The notes below the pieces were generated by a model that saw nothing but the letters and a program-made list of their open reading frames with translations, searched no databases and was not told the DNA's origin. The position numbers and the translations under genes are program-made. Of a stretch of DNA of 9,955 bases, positions 1 to 6,456 are shown piece after piece. Source of the DNA: Gemmatimonadota bacterium (GTDB lineage Bacteria > Gemmatimonadota > Gemmatimonadetes > Gemmatimonadales > GWC2-71-9); assembly GCA_003221075.1 (NCBI GenBank), contig QHUF01000090.1, forward strand, positions 1 to 9,955. Reading direction: 5' to 3'. Position 1 is the first letter of the stretch. Each line of letters opens with the position of its first letter.

Positions 1-2192
1 CAGATCCTCAACCCGCCGCCGCCACTGATACGGAGCGTGTCGGCGTACGTGGCGCCCATGACACCGTTGGGCCGGGCGTTCACCGACGTAATCGTGGCGC
101 TGGTCCCGAAGTTGGCGGTCAGCGCGTACGGGTGCTGCATCCCGACCGTGATGAGCGAGTCGGTGGTCGTGGAATCGCCGGTCCACCCGCAGAAGTTGGC
201 GCCCGCATCGACCGGCGTGAGGTGGACCGGGCGTCCCTCGGGAACGAAGTCACCCGCCAGATTGATCGCGGTGTCGGCCGTGACCGAGCCCCCCGAGGTC
301 GAGTTCGCGATGAGCTGGAAGTCACGGCCGAGGCTCGCCGTGAGCGTCCCGCCGGCGAGACTGCCGACGATCGTATGGTCCTTCGGACCACCATCGGACC
401 ACGACACAAAGTGCCAGCGCGTACGCCCGTTTCCAGCCACCTGTCCGTTGTTGAACCCCACGGTATGACTCGATCCCTGCTCGAGCAGGTCCCGAAACAC
501 GTTATAGGGAGCGGCGTCGAATTGGATCGTGGCAGCGGTATCGCTCGCCTTGGCAGCGGTCAGCGAGCCGAACCGGAGCCGGAAAGAGAGGGTCCGGTCC
601 GTGATTACCTGATGAATGAAATCGATAGCCACGCCTGAAAACGAGCCGTCCAGATTCTTGATCGAGGCGGGGTTGGTGCGGAAGACAAAGCCGGAATTGC
701 CCCTGGTGCCGGGAAACGGGTCGCCTTCGTCACCGCGATTGGAACAGCCGAGGGACATTGACGTGGCGGGACAGGAATTCGCCGAGCTCGCGTTGGCGTC
801 GAGGTTGCCGTACGCGTCGGCCTGCATCAGCTCGAGGCCGTGAATAGTTCCCGCGTTCACCGCGTTGCCGCTGTTATCGAGCTTGACCTGATCCACATGC
901 CAAATCAAGAGGCCGCCAGTGCATCCCGGAGGATTCCCTGCCCTGGCGCAGTGGATCCGAATGAGCGCGGTATCGGACTGCTGGCGCTGCCGGTTTTCCA
1001 GGAGGAAATACTCCCCCCGCGGGTTCGATCCCTGAACGGCGACGTAAAACGCGGTGTCCGACAGCGGCGCGGCATCAAAGGTGTAGGTGCTCTCCGCTAC
1101 GGTGAGCGGCACGATGGTGATCCAGCCGAGCTCGCTGAGTGACCACGATTCCATCCGCGCGGGACTCAACGCCGACGCGAAGCTGCCCGAGCTCATCAGT
1201 CCCCACTGGCCGATGCCTTCGGTTCCGCCCTGGGTGTCATACAAATCGGGCAACCCGAAGCCGTGCCCCGTTTCGTGCGCGACCGTGCCGATCGGCATGA
1301 TCTGCGACGTGTTGCACGAGGACGCGCCGCCGACGCCCGGCTGCAGGATGTAGTCGCTGATCTTGACCTTCTGACCGGCGTGGAACGGATCGTTGTCCTG
1401 TGTCGTGAACGTCGGCACGGAAAAGCGGTGCGCCCAGAGATGGTTTTGCGGTGTGGCGGACGGGCCGCACTCCCCCCCCATCGCCTCGTGCATGAAGAGC
1501 ACCAGCGGGACAAAGCCGCTGGTTGGATCGACGTACTGCGAGAAGTCGATCTGCGCGTCGAGTTGCTGGAGTGCCTCCGTCAACGCCGACTGCATGCGGG
1601 AGATCGCGAAGTTGCTGAACAGCCCGTTGCAATTGGGCGATCCGTACGGATTCTGCGAGGCGCACGTGCTGCTCTGACCGCCGACGTAGTACACCTCGTT
1701 GCTGTCGAGAGTCGCATAACCGAACGTTTGACCTTGGATATCGAACAGGCCGTTCGAGAGCTCATTGTAAAACGATCGGTACGTGTAGGGCCTCCCGGCG
1801 GCCGCGCCCGCCGGCGTGGCACCAAACAGCACCGCGTTGTAGGCAGCGGTGTCGAACGTCGGCGCCGGCGAGTCTTTGTACCGGAAGAGAATCGCGGGGA
1901 CCTTGAGCACGCCGCTGACGACGGTGGGCGACGGTTGTGGTCCCGCAACCTGGCTCAGCGGCGCGACGCGAGCAACCGGCGCATTGAGCTCGGTGAATCG
2001 TCCCGAGGCCCGCAACTGCCTGCGCATCGCGCGGACGGCACGGGCCTTCGTGCGCCAGACGCCATCCTTGCGGAAATCGAATCCGGGGATTTCCCAGCGA
2101 GGGTGTCGCTGGTCCTGCGCCGCCGAGGTGCGCGCGACAAACGAACACAACAGGGCTGTAATGCCCAGGAATCGGACGACGCATGGCACCAC
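1..2192 (-). CDS. Secreted M6-family zinc metalloprotease (immune inhibitor A-like), C-terminus outside the window
   Basis: An uninterrupted frame of 730 codons runs from a GTG at 2192 to the left edge with no stop, so the gene is 3'-partial. The start is set by GGAGG at 2199-2203, six bases upstream. Residues 1-25 form a signal peptide (hydrophobic FLGITALLC core, likely cut after TSAA), so the protein is exported. The catalytic motif HETGHGFGLPDLYD begins at residue 306, fitting the M6 pattern HExxHxxGxxD, with H306, H310 and D316 as zinc ligands and E307 as catalytic base. GQWGLMSSG near residue 332 is the Met-turn. Upstream, LWAHRF also matches the family. From about residue 590 come repeat-type modules with WSDGG and GWTGD, then the start of an Ig-like domain (ITSVNARPNGVMG). 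The likely role is extracellular protein degradation; the substrate is unknown. It is transcribed away from the sphingolipid genes and shows no functional link to them. Confidence 0.93.
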   Translation of the reverse strand, partial: MVPCVVRFLGITALLCSFVARTSAAQDQRHPRWEIPGFDFRKDGVWRTKARAVRAMRRQLRASGRFTELNAPVARVAPLSQVAGPQPSPTVVSGVLKVPAILFRYKDSPAPTFDTAAYNAVLFGATPAGAAAGRPYTYRSFYNELSNGLFDIQGQTFGYATLDSNEVYYVGGQSSTCASQNPYGSPNCNGLFSNFAISRMQSALTEALQQLDAQIDFSQYVDPTSGFVPLVLFMHEAMGGECGPSATPQNHLWAHRFSVPTFTTQDNDPFHAGQKVKISDYILQPGVGGASSCNTSQIMPIGTVAHETGHGFGLPDLYDTQGGTEGIGQWGLMSSGSFASALSPARMESWSLSELGWITIVPLTVAESTYTFDAAPLSDTAFYVAVQGSNPRGEYFLLENRQRQQSDTALIRIHCARAGNPPGCTGGLLIWHVDQVKLDNSGNAVNAGTIHGLELMQADAYGNLDANASSANSCPATSMSLGCSNRGDEGDPFPGTRGNSGFVFRTNPASIKNLDGSFSGVAIDFIHQVITDRTLSFRLRFGSLTAAKASDTAATIQFDAAPYNVFRDLLEQGSSHTVGFNNGQVAGNGRTRWHFVSWSDGGPKDHTIVGSLAGGTLTASLGRDFQLIANSTSGGSVTADTAINLAGDFVPEGRPVHLTPVDAGANFCGWTGDSTTTDSLITVGMQHPYALTANFGTSATITSVNARPNGVMGATYADTLRISGGGGLRI

Positions 2193-2198
2193 GATGAA

Positions 2199-2203
2199 CC
2201 TCC
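2199..2203 (-). promoter_or_regulatory. Ribosome binding site fixing the GTG start of the M6 protease
   Basis: GGAGG on the minus strand lies six bases before GTG 2192. A second GTG follows directly at 2189. The nearest in-frame ATGs lie well inside the gene, past the signal peptide, so the GTG start is preferred. Confidence 0.7.
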
Positions 2204-2290
2204 GGGAGGAACGGCCTGCCCTTGCGCGAGTTCCGCAATCTAGGCTACCCCGCTGGAACCTCGAAAGCTGTGGCTGGTCTCACAAGAGCC

Positions 2291-2319
2291 TTGCGATTTT
2301 ACGTGTGCGCGGCTAAGCT
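2291..2319 (+). promoter_or_regulatory. Possible sigma70-type promoter for the sphingolipid operon
   Basis: TTGCGA at 2291-2296 and TAAGCT at 2314-2319 are separated by 17 bases, the usual spacing of -35 and -10 elements. They lie in the roughly 160-base divergent gap between the M6 protease start (2192) and the spt remnant start (about 2354). Each hexamer matches the E. coli consensus only partly, and promoter preferences of this lineage are unknown. I saw no other clear structure in this gap. Confidence 0.3.
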
Positions 2320-2353
2320 GTACCACCGCTTACTCATAGAGACTCGAGGCTTC

Positions 2354-2421
2354 GTGCGCACAGAGACCCTGCAGCACATCGCGCTGTTCGACAAGTGTAA
2401 GAACTTCACCCGGGCGCGCGA
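2354..2421 (+). pseudogene. N-terminal remnant of serine palmitoyltransferase/AONS-family gene, out of frame with the rest
   Basis: From a GTG at 2354 (with GAGG at 2346-2349) this frame encodes RTETLQHIALFDKCKNFTRA followed by RDI. LFDKCKNFTRARD is the typical opening of the SPT/KBL/AONS alpha-oxoamine synthase family. After about 2421 this frame turns into unrelated residues (TPKCWQRHG) and continues as noise to a stop at 2782. The family sequence resumes in another frame at about 2422 (HHPEVLAAARAALERYG). The segment that normally lies between, about 40 residues including the NNYLGL region, is absent. I read this as the 5' end of the same gene as the following CDS, separated from it by a deletion whose length is not a multiple of three. 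The start codon choice is uncertain. Confidence 0.7.
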
Positions 2422-2433
2422 CATCACCCCGAA

Positions 2434-3438
2434 GTGCTGGCAGCGGCACGGGCCGCGCTCGAGCGCTACGGCTCGGGCTGCACCGGCAGCCGCTTCCTCA
2501 ACGGCACGCTCGATCTCCACGAGCAGCTCGAAACCGAGCTGGCCGAGTTCTTCGGCAAGGAATCTTGCCTCGTCTTCTCAACGGGCTATCAAGCGAACCT
2601 GGGCGTCATTTCCGGCCTGGTGGGCCGCACCGACATCGTCTTCCTCGATAAGCTGGACCACGCCTCGATTGTCGACGGCGCGAAAATGTCGCACGGCGAG
2701 ACGATGCGATTCAACCACGGTGACCTCGCCGGCCTCGAGCGCAAGCTCCAGAAGCTGCCCGAGGGCACCGGCAGCATGGTGATCGTGGACGGCATCTATT
2801 CGATGGAAGGCGACATCGCCGACGTCCCCGGCCTGCTCAAGATCTGCCAGAAATACGGCGCCGCCCTCGCGATCGACGACGCGCACTCAGTCGGCGTGCT
2901 CGGCCCCAACGGCGAAGGCACCGCGGCCCATTACGACCTGGTGGACGAAGTCGACCTGATCGTGGGGACGTTCTCGAAGTCGCTCGCATCGATCGGCGGG
3001 TTCGCCGCAGGGTCGGAGAACGTGATTCACTACCTCCGCCATCACTCGCGTCCCCTCATCTTCACCGCGGCCTTGCCGCCCGCCAACACGGCCGGCGTGC
3101 TCGCCGCGTTGCACGTGTTGCAGCGCGAGCCGGAGCGGCGCGAGCAGCTGTGGCGGAACACGCGCCGGCTGCAGGAGGGGATGCGCGCGCTCGGGTTCGA
3201 TATCGGACCCACTGAGACGCCGATCATTCCGGTGCTGATCGGGCCGCTCGAGAAGACCTTCCTCTTTTGGCGGAAGCTGTTCGACGCCGGCGTCTTCACG
3301 AATCCGGTAGTGCCGCCGGCGGTGCCGCCGTCGCAGTGCCGTTTGCGCACCAGCCTGATGGCGACCCACACGGCCGAGCAGATCGACCTGGCCCTCGAGG
3401 TGTTCGGCCGCCTCGGAAAAGAGCTGGGGGTCATCTGA
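2434..3438 (+). CDS. spt: Serine palmitoyltransferase-like PLP-dependent alpha-oxoamine synthase, N-terminally truncated
   Basis: This is the main body of an AONS-family enzyme; family similarity already begins at about 2422. The GTG at 2434 is the first possible start in this frame, but it falls inside a helix, so it is unlikely to be a native start. The 334 residues compare with roughly 390-400 in complete enzymes. Visible hallmarks are the GSGCTGSRFLNGT motif, DHASI, the cofactor-binding IDDAHSVG (Asp codon 2875, His codon 2884), and GTFSKSLASIGGF with the PLP Schiff-base lysine at codon 2977-2979. The enzyme would condense serine with an acyl thioester to 3-ketosphinganine in the cytoplasm. 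The family also includes 2-amino-3-ketobutyrate CoA ligase and BioF. The serine palmitoyltransferase call rests on GTFSKS-type similarity and on the neighbours bcerS and cerR. Without its N-terminal part the product may be inactive; an assembly error is an equally good explanation. Confidence 0.85.
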   Translation: MLAAARAALERYGSGCTGSRFLNGTLDLHEQLETELAEFFGKESCLVFSTGYQANLGVISGLVGRTDIVFLDKLDHASIVDGAKMSHGETMRFNHGDLAGLERKLQKLPEGTGSMVIVDGIYSMEGDIADVPGLLKICQKYGAALAIDDAHSVGVLGPNGEGTAAHYDLVDEVDLIVGTFSKSLASIGGFAAGSENVIHYLRHHSRPLIFTAALPPANTAGVLAALHVLQREPERREQLWRNTRRLQEGMRALGFDIGPTETPIIPVLIGPLEKTFLFWRKLFDAGVFTNPVVPPAVPPSQCRLRTSLMATHTAEQIDLALEVFGRLGKELGVI

Positions 3439-3443
3439 CCGCA

Positions 3444-4556
3444 GTGGAGATCGTGCCCGTCTCCGACGGGCGCGGTCTCGATCGCTTCATCGCCTTCCCG
3501 TACGACCACTATCGTGATGATCCGTTGTGGGTACCGCAGCTGCGCCGCGACATGCATACCCTGCTCTCCCCCACGAAGAATCCATTCTTCCAGCATGCGG
3601 AGGCGCAGTACTGGACGGCCCGACGGCCGGACGGCCGGACGGTCGGAAGGATTGGCGCGATAAAAAACGATATGCATAACCGCGAACACAACGACCGGGT
3701 TGGGTTCTACGGCTTCTTCGAGTCGATCGACGATCAGTCCGTCGCGAACACGCTCTGGGACACAGCCGGGGCGTGGCTCAAGCAGCGCGGCTTCGACACG
3801 ATGCGCGGCCCGATGAGCCCGTCGATCAACGACGAATGCGGCCTGCTGATCGCGAATAACGGCACGCCGCCGTCGCTGATGATGCCGTACAATTTCTCCT
3901 ACTACGAGACCCTGCACGAGCGGTATGGCTTCACGAAAGCGAAAGATCTCCTCGCCTTCGAAGGCGGCGGCTCGTCGCAGCCGCCGGAGCGGTTTCGGCG
4001 CCTGGCCCAACGCGTGGCACAACGCGCGGGAATCACGCTGCGCCCGCTGAACAAGAAACGGTTCGCCGAAGAGGTCGAGCTCGTAAAAGCGCTGTACAAC
4101 AAGGCCTGGGAGAAGAACTGGGGGTTTGTACCGCTGACGGAAGCGGAAATCGATCACCTCGCCAAACAGTTGAAGCCGATCGTGATCCCCGATCTGGTCG
4201 TCTTCGCCGAGCGCGCCGGTGAGGTCGTCGGATTTGGCGTCGCCCTGCCCGATTTCAACCTCGCGCTGCTGCACAATCGCTCGGGCCGCTTCTTCCCGGG
4301 GATCCTCAAGGTCCTGTGGTATTCCCGCAAGATCCACCGTGCGCGCGTCCTGCTCCTAGGCGTCGTCCCGGAATTGCGCGGCAAAGCGATCGACGGAATG
4401 CTGTACGACTGGGTCTGGCAGGCCTGCGTCAAACACGGCATGCCGAACGGCGAAGGCGGGTGGATCCTGGAAGACAACGGACCGATGACCAAGGCCGCGC
4501 TGCAGCTTGGATTCCAGGTCTCCAAGACCTACCGGGTCTACGACAAGCCGCTGTGA
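3444..4556 (+). CDS. bcerS: Bacterial ceramide synthase-like GNAT-fold N-acyltransferase (YghO family)
   Basis: The 370-residue protein starts at a GTG five bases after the spt stop, so translation is probably coupled; a GGGGG run at 3426-3430 is a distant, weak ribosome site. The open frame continues upstream inside spt, but those codons are a shadow. Family features include DPLWVPQLRRDM near the N-terminus, a VGRIGAI strand, VGFYGFFE, GPMSPSINDECGLLI, a Pro-Tyr-Asn element followed by YYETLHERYGF, and a C-terminal GNAT-like half with GVVPELRGKAIDGMLYDWVW. Proteins of this type were shown in Caulobacter to N-acylate the sphingoid base (bCerS), giving an enzyme unrelated to eukaryotic ceramide synthase. 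Placement between an SPT-like gene and a CerR-like gene makes that function likely here. No N-terminal membrane segment is seen. An 8-base tandem repeat lies at 3613-3644 without breaking the frame. Confidence 0.85.
   Translation: MEIVPVSDGRGLDRFIAFPYDHYRDDPLWVPQLRRDMHTLLSPTKNPFFQHAEAQYWTARRPDGRTVGRIGAIKNDMHNREHNDRVGFYGFFESIDDQSVANTLWDTAGAWLKQRGFDTMRGPMSPSINDECGLLIANNGTPPSLMMPYNFSYYETLHERYGFTKAKDLLAFEGGGSSQPPERFRRLAQRVAQRAGITLRPLNKKRFAEEVELVKALYNKAWEKNWGFVPLTEAEIDHLAKQLKPIVIPDLVVFAERAGEVVGFGVALPDFNLALLHNRSGRFFPGILKVLWYSRKIHRARVLLLGVVPELRGKAIDGMLYDWVWQACVKHGMPNGEGGWILEDNGPMTKAALQLGFQVSKTYRVYDKPL
3613..3644 (+). repeat. Four-unit 8-base tandem repeat inside bcerS
   Basis: GGACGGCC, CGACGGCC, GGACGGCC and GGACGGTC follow each other directly, encoding part of TARRPDGRTVGRIG. 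The unit is not a multiple of three, so gain or loss of one unit would shift the frame. The present copy number keeps the gene open, and the encoded residues fit the family. Confidence 0.7.
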
Positions 4557-5524
4557 ACGTCTTTGTGACCGGTGGCACCGGCTTCGTCGGTGCTCACCTG
4601 GTCAAGGCGCTACGTGCGCGCGGAGATTCCGTCACGGCGCTGGTGCGGCGTCCTGCGCTCGCCGCACAGCTGGGATGGGGGCCCGAGGTCCGGCTCGTGC
4701 GCGGCGATCTCGACGATGAGCACGCGCTCCGGGACGGCTGCACGGGTGCGGAGCTGGTATTTCATGTCGCCGGAAAAATCGTGGCCCGCTCGGCCGCCGA
4801 GTTCATGGCGACAAATCGCGACGGCACGGCCAATGTGCTGGAAGCGGCACGGGACGCCGGCGTGCGACGCTTCGTGCACATCTCATCCCTGGCGGTCGCG
4901 GGTCCGACGACCCCCGGCCACCCGATCGACGAAGCGAGGCCTCCGGCTCCCGTCACGCAGTACGGACGCTCGAAGCTCGCCGCGGAGGTCCTCGTGCGGG
5001 CGATGCCGATGGAGTGGACGATCGTGCGACCCCCGGTGGTGTATGGGGAGTGGGACCGCGGCACGCTCACCGTTTTCCGGCTGGCCCGGCGCGGCCTCGT
5101 CCCGGTCTTTGGCGACGGATCGCAGGAATTGTCGGTCATTCATGCCGAGGATCTCGCGCGGGCGTTGATAGCGGTCGCGGTGTCGAAGGCGACGGCAGGG
5201 CGTGTCTACTTCGCAACACATCCGGAACCGATCACGAGCCGCGCGTTCGTACGACGGATCGGGCAAGCGGTGGGTACCACGCCGCGCATCATTCCGATGC
5301 CCCCGCTTGTCGTGCGCGGCGTGCTCTGGGTGACGGGCACCCTTGCGCATATGGCCGGCCGCACCACTTTGCTGTCGGCCGACAAGGGCAACGAATACCT
5401 GGCCCCAGCGTGGACCTGCCTGGGCGATGCCCTGACGCGCGACACAGGCTGGCGCGCCGAGATCGAGCTCGAAACCGGACTGCGGCGCGCCGCGAATTGG
5501 TATCGGGAGGTGGGATGGCTGTGA
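4553..5524 (+). CDS. cerR: Ceramide reductase-like NAD(P)-dependent epimerase/dehydratase (extended SDR)
   Basis: The 323-residue protein starts at a GTG that overlaps the bcerS stop in a GTGA junction, pointing to translational coupling. Residues 6-13 are TGGTGFVG, the dinucleotide-binding glycine motif. The active site is visible as S111/S112 (HISSLAVAG) and Y137-x3-K141 (QYGRSK). VRPPVVYGEWDRG and DGSQELSVIHAEDLARA are standard extended-SDR elements. Family members adjacent to SPT and bCerS genes (CerR in Caulobacter) reduce the 3-keto group of the acylated sphingoid base to give ceramide. That assignment follows from the neighbourhood; the fold alone would also fit a sterol- or sugar-type dehydrogenase. 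A segment near residues 245-272 (PPLVVRGVLWVTGTLAHM) is hydrophobic and may associate with the membrane. Confidence 0.85.
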   Translation: MNVFVTGGTGFVGAHLVKALRARGDSVTALVRRPALAAQLGWGPEVRLVRGDLDDEHALRDGCTGAELVFHVAGKIVARSAAEFMATNRDGTANVLEAARDAGVRRFVHISSLAVAGPTTPGHPIDEARPPAPVTQYGRSKLAAEVLVRAMPMEWTIVRPPVVYGEWDRGTLTVFRLARRGLVPVFGDGSQELSVIHAEDLARALIAVAVSKATAGRVYFATHPEPITSRAFVRRIGQAVGTTPRIIPMPPLVVRGVLWVTGTLAHMAGRTTLLSADKGNEYLAPAWTCLGDALTRDTGWRAEIELETGLRRAANWYREVGWL

Positions 5525-6456
5525 ACAGCCGCGGCTGGAAGTGGAGTGGGACCGACGGGTTATGGCGGGGCTATACCGCCCTCGACCTCGCGACCAGCGC
5601 CTACATCGCGGTCGCGACCGGCGCCGTTCTCCTCTCCTTCGGTGCAGAAGGGATCCGCGGCTGGCCATGGGTCCTGACCGCCCACGCCCTGATTGCCGCG
5701 CTGGTGCTGCTCGCCCCGCGCGCCCGCAATGCCGGCCCCATCGGCCGGTTCCTGGGCGACTGGTATCCCATGCTCCTGCTCCCCGCCCTGTACGGAGAGA
5801 TCGGCGTGCTTACGCTCAGCGCCGGATTTCAGAACGACCTCCTCATCCAGCGGCTGGAGACGTGGGTCTTCGGCTCGCAGATCTCGTATCGCTGGATTCG
5901 AGAGTCGCCGAATGTCGTCCTGTCGTGGGTGCTGCACGCGTGCTATCTGGCGTACTACCCGATTCTGTACGCGGCGCCGTTTGCGCTCTGGATGGCAGGC
6001 CGGCGCGACGCTTCGCGGCATACGATCTTCGGCATCATGGCAACCTTCTACCTGTGCTACGTCGCCTTCCTCTTCTTCCCCGTCGCGGGACCGCGCTATG
6101 CGTTCGACGGCGCGCACAATGCGGCTACCGGTGTGGGGCCGGCGCGCTTCGCGGCATGGCTGCTCGATCGAGGGGATTCGTGGGGCGCCGCGTTCCCCTC
6201 TTCACACGTCGCCGCCTCGGTCGTGGCTACGGGGATGGCGCTGCGGTATTGGCGCACGCTCGGGCTCGTCCTGCTGCCCTTCACGGCCGGCCTGATTCTG
6301 GCCGTGGTGTACGGACAATTCCACTACGCCGTGGACGCGCTCGCCGGGTTGATCGTCGCGGCGCTGATGCTCGGCGTCATGCAGACCGCCGAAGCGACCG
6401 AGCCGCAGCGCGTGCGAGTTGGGGACTACGGAGTGGAGTCCGGCAGCAGCGTCTAG
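5515..6456 (+). CDS. PAP2-superfamily membrane phosphatase/phosphotransferase (Aur1/Ipt1-like)
   Basis: ATG 5515 overlaps the 3' end of cerR by 10 bases and is preceded by GGAGG at 5506-5510, so this 313-residue start is well supported. The protein is strongly hydrophobic with about seven or eight predicted membrane segments, the first near residues 22-44 and the last near 272-290. The PAP2 signature is present: GPRYAF near residue 200, FPSSHV with H231, and FHYAVDALAG with H270 and D274 as the catalytic His/Asp pair. The arrangement resembles the PAP2_3 (inositolphosphotransferase Aur1/Ipt1) branch, which transfers a phospho-headgroup to ceramide in fungi. Coming last in the SPT-bCerS-CerR unit, it is a good candidate for phosphosphingolipid headgroup transfer or for removing a phosphate from a lipid intermediate. 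A general lipid phosphatase or undecaprenyl-pyrophosphatase role cannot be excluded. Confidence 0.85.
   Translation: MAVNSRGWKWSGTDGLWRGYTALDLATSAYIAVATGAVLLSFGAEGIRGWPWVLTAHALIAALVLLAPRARNAGPIGRFLGDWYPMLLLPALYGEIGVLTLSAGFQNDLLIQRLETWVFGSQISYRWIRESPNVVLSWVLHACYLAYYPILYAAPFALWMAGRRDASRHTIFGIMATFYLCYVAFLFFPVAGPRYAFDGAHNAATGVGPARFAAWLLDRGDSWGAAFPSSHVAASVVATGMALRYWRTLGLVLLPFTAGLILAVVYGQFHYAVDALAGLIVAALMLGVMQTAEATEPQRVRVGDYGVESGSSV

Noticed and set aside
1263..2243. Long plus-strand open frame of 326 codons across the left region
   Set aside because: It is antisense to the M6 protease, is very Arg-rich and has no recognisable motif. The minus-strand frame with HETGHGFGLPDLYD is clearly the real gene.
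2225..2250. Possible minus-strand promoter (TTCGAG-17-TAGATT) for the M6 protease
   Set aside because: The -35 matches consensus at only three of six positions, so it is not distinguishable from chance.
2222..2782. Plus-strand open frame of 186 codons as a separate gene
   Set aside because: Only its middle (about 2384-2421) encodes family sequence, the spt N-terminus. After that it is the shadow frame of spt.
3613..3644. Short tandem repeats as a CRISPR array
   Set aside because: Units are 8 bases, directly adjacent with no spacers, and lie inside a coding sequence.
3042..4337. Minus-strand open frame of 431 codons
   Set aside because: It is antisense to spt and bcerS, both of which have clear family motifs. 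The composition is typical of a GC-rich shadow frame.
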